NCBI RefSeq assembly: GCF_000187935.1
Contig: NZ_AEUT02000001.1
Coordinates: forward strand, 620,001 to 684,000
DNA length: 64,000 bases
Reading direction: 5' to 3'
Origin: Streptococcus parauberis NCFD 2020
GTDB lineage: Bacteria; Bacillota; Bacilli; Lactobacillales; Streptococcaceae
This document shows positions 63,679-64,000 of the stretch, piece after piece. How positions within the stretch are numbered: the stretch's first letter is position 1; each line of letters opens with the position of its first letter. The notes under the pieces are model-generated. The model worked only from the letters and a program-made list of their open reading frames with translations, was not told the DNA's origin and did not search any database. The translations under genes were made by a program, and so were the position numbers.

Positions 63679-63912
63679 ACACTTGATAAAATCATCTAAT
63701 AAAGCTTGTCATATCAACCAAAACACCTAATACAGTTATTTTTTTACACCCCAAGGGTCTATATATATAATTAATACTTAACAATCATTGTTTAGACTTA
63801 ATTGTTGTATTAAGTGTTTTCTTGTTTTTGTACTCTCTAAGCGTTGATATGACTGACTTTTTATTGCACTTAATAGAACTACTTAATTAAGTGTTATCAA
63901 GTGTATCAAGTG
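63679..63912. repeat. TATYAAGTG repeat cluster beside the primase gene
   Basis: At least six copies of TAT(C/T)AAGTG or a close variant lie at 63679-63688 (inverted), 63808-63816, 63867-63875 (inverted), 63885-63893, 63895-63903 and 63904-63912. The last two are direct tandem. The stretch is AT-rich and includes the 3' end of the upstream gene. An iteron-type replication origin or operator is possible. Confidence 0.5.
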
Positions 63913-64000
63913 CAAATTTGTCAAATCTATTTTTATTGATGACTAAATACGTCGCTTTCCTTTCACCATTAATAGTTTTTGTTTGTTGTTTGACTCCTAT
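63887..64000 (-). CDS. 3' end of a phage gene, product unknown
   Basis: Only the last 37 codons are seen, ending RFDKFALDTLDNT before a TAA at 63887. The frame is open to the window edge. Its place before the Prim-Pol gene suggests a replication protein such as a helicase, but the sequence seen does not identify it. Confidence 0.6.
   Translation of the reverse strand: MGVKQQTKTINGERKATYLVINKNRFDKFALDTLDNT

Noticed and set aside
36837..64000. Phage integrase, repressor or toxin gene
   Set aside because: None of the phage proteins has tyrosine or serine recombinase, cI-like or superantigen features; these genes must lie beyond the window or be absent.

Overview
The window comes from a low-GC Firmicute and almost certainly from a Streptococcus of the pyogenic group; the gene order and proteins would suit S. 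uberis, S. parauberis or S. iniae, but the species is an inference. Supporting signs are the tmRNA tag AKNTNTYALAA, a dnaE-pfkA-pyk-lepB-glmS block, a complete mannitol PTS operon, and Shine-Dalgarno sequences throughout.

Bases 1-36,490 are chromosomal. In order they hold: a partial DUF2130 gene; an aromatic-acid-exporter-like membrane protein with an orphan HsdS-like protein; an FtsX-type ABC exporter with a divergent TetR regulator; tpx; a BusR-type c-di-AMP regulator; a duplicated Asp23/Gls24 envelope-stress operon (two GlsB paralogues, AmaP, DUF2273, Asp23, CsbD, Asp23); pcrA; a tandem glycine riboswitch in front of an AGCS symporter; the Mn efflux gene mntE; an amino-acid ABC importer; phnA; mtlA-mtlR-mtlF-mtlD; glmS with two NagR-like operators; an atypical signal peptidase; pyk, pfkA and dnaE; a YtrA-type GntR/ABC operon; and a TVP38-family membrane protein.

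The tmRNA gene ssrA (36,492-36,836) marks the chromosome/prophage border. From about 36.84 kb to the end of the window lies a siphovirus-type prophage, all on the minus strand, with its lysis end against the 3' end of ssrA. In transcription order (right to left) the visible part holds: the end of an unknown replication gene; a primase/polymerase; a VRR-NUC nuclease; a DUF1599 protein; a DNA methyltransferase; RusA; many small accessory genes; a RinA/ArpU-type late activator; HNH endonuclease; small and large terminase; portal; HK97 protease; HK97-fold capsid; four connector/tail-completion genes; major tail protein; a tail chaperone with a -1 frameshift; tape measure; distal tail protein; tail tip/receptor-binding protein; holin; and a CHAP+amidase endolysin. 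Integrase, repressor and the other att site lie beyond 64,000. There is no cargo gene between the lysin and ssrA.

The most unusual signal is a pair of related tRNA-like minihelices on the minus strand of the prophage (55,993-56,040 and 56,839-56,879). Each has a canonical T-arm stacked on an acceptor-like stem but has no room for D and anticodon arms. They sit on either side of the late-activator gene. Other points worth a look are an internal translation start inside the capsid gene, an inverted repeat with a G-run centre next to the terminase genes (a possible cos element), an iteron-like repeat cluster beside the primase gene, and a signal peptidase without the usual catalytic lysine.
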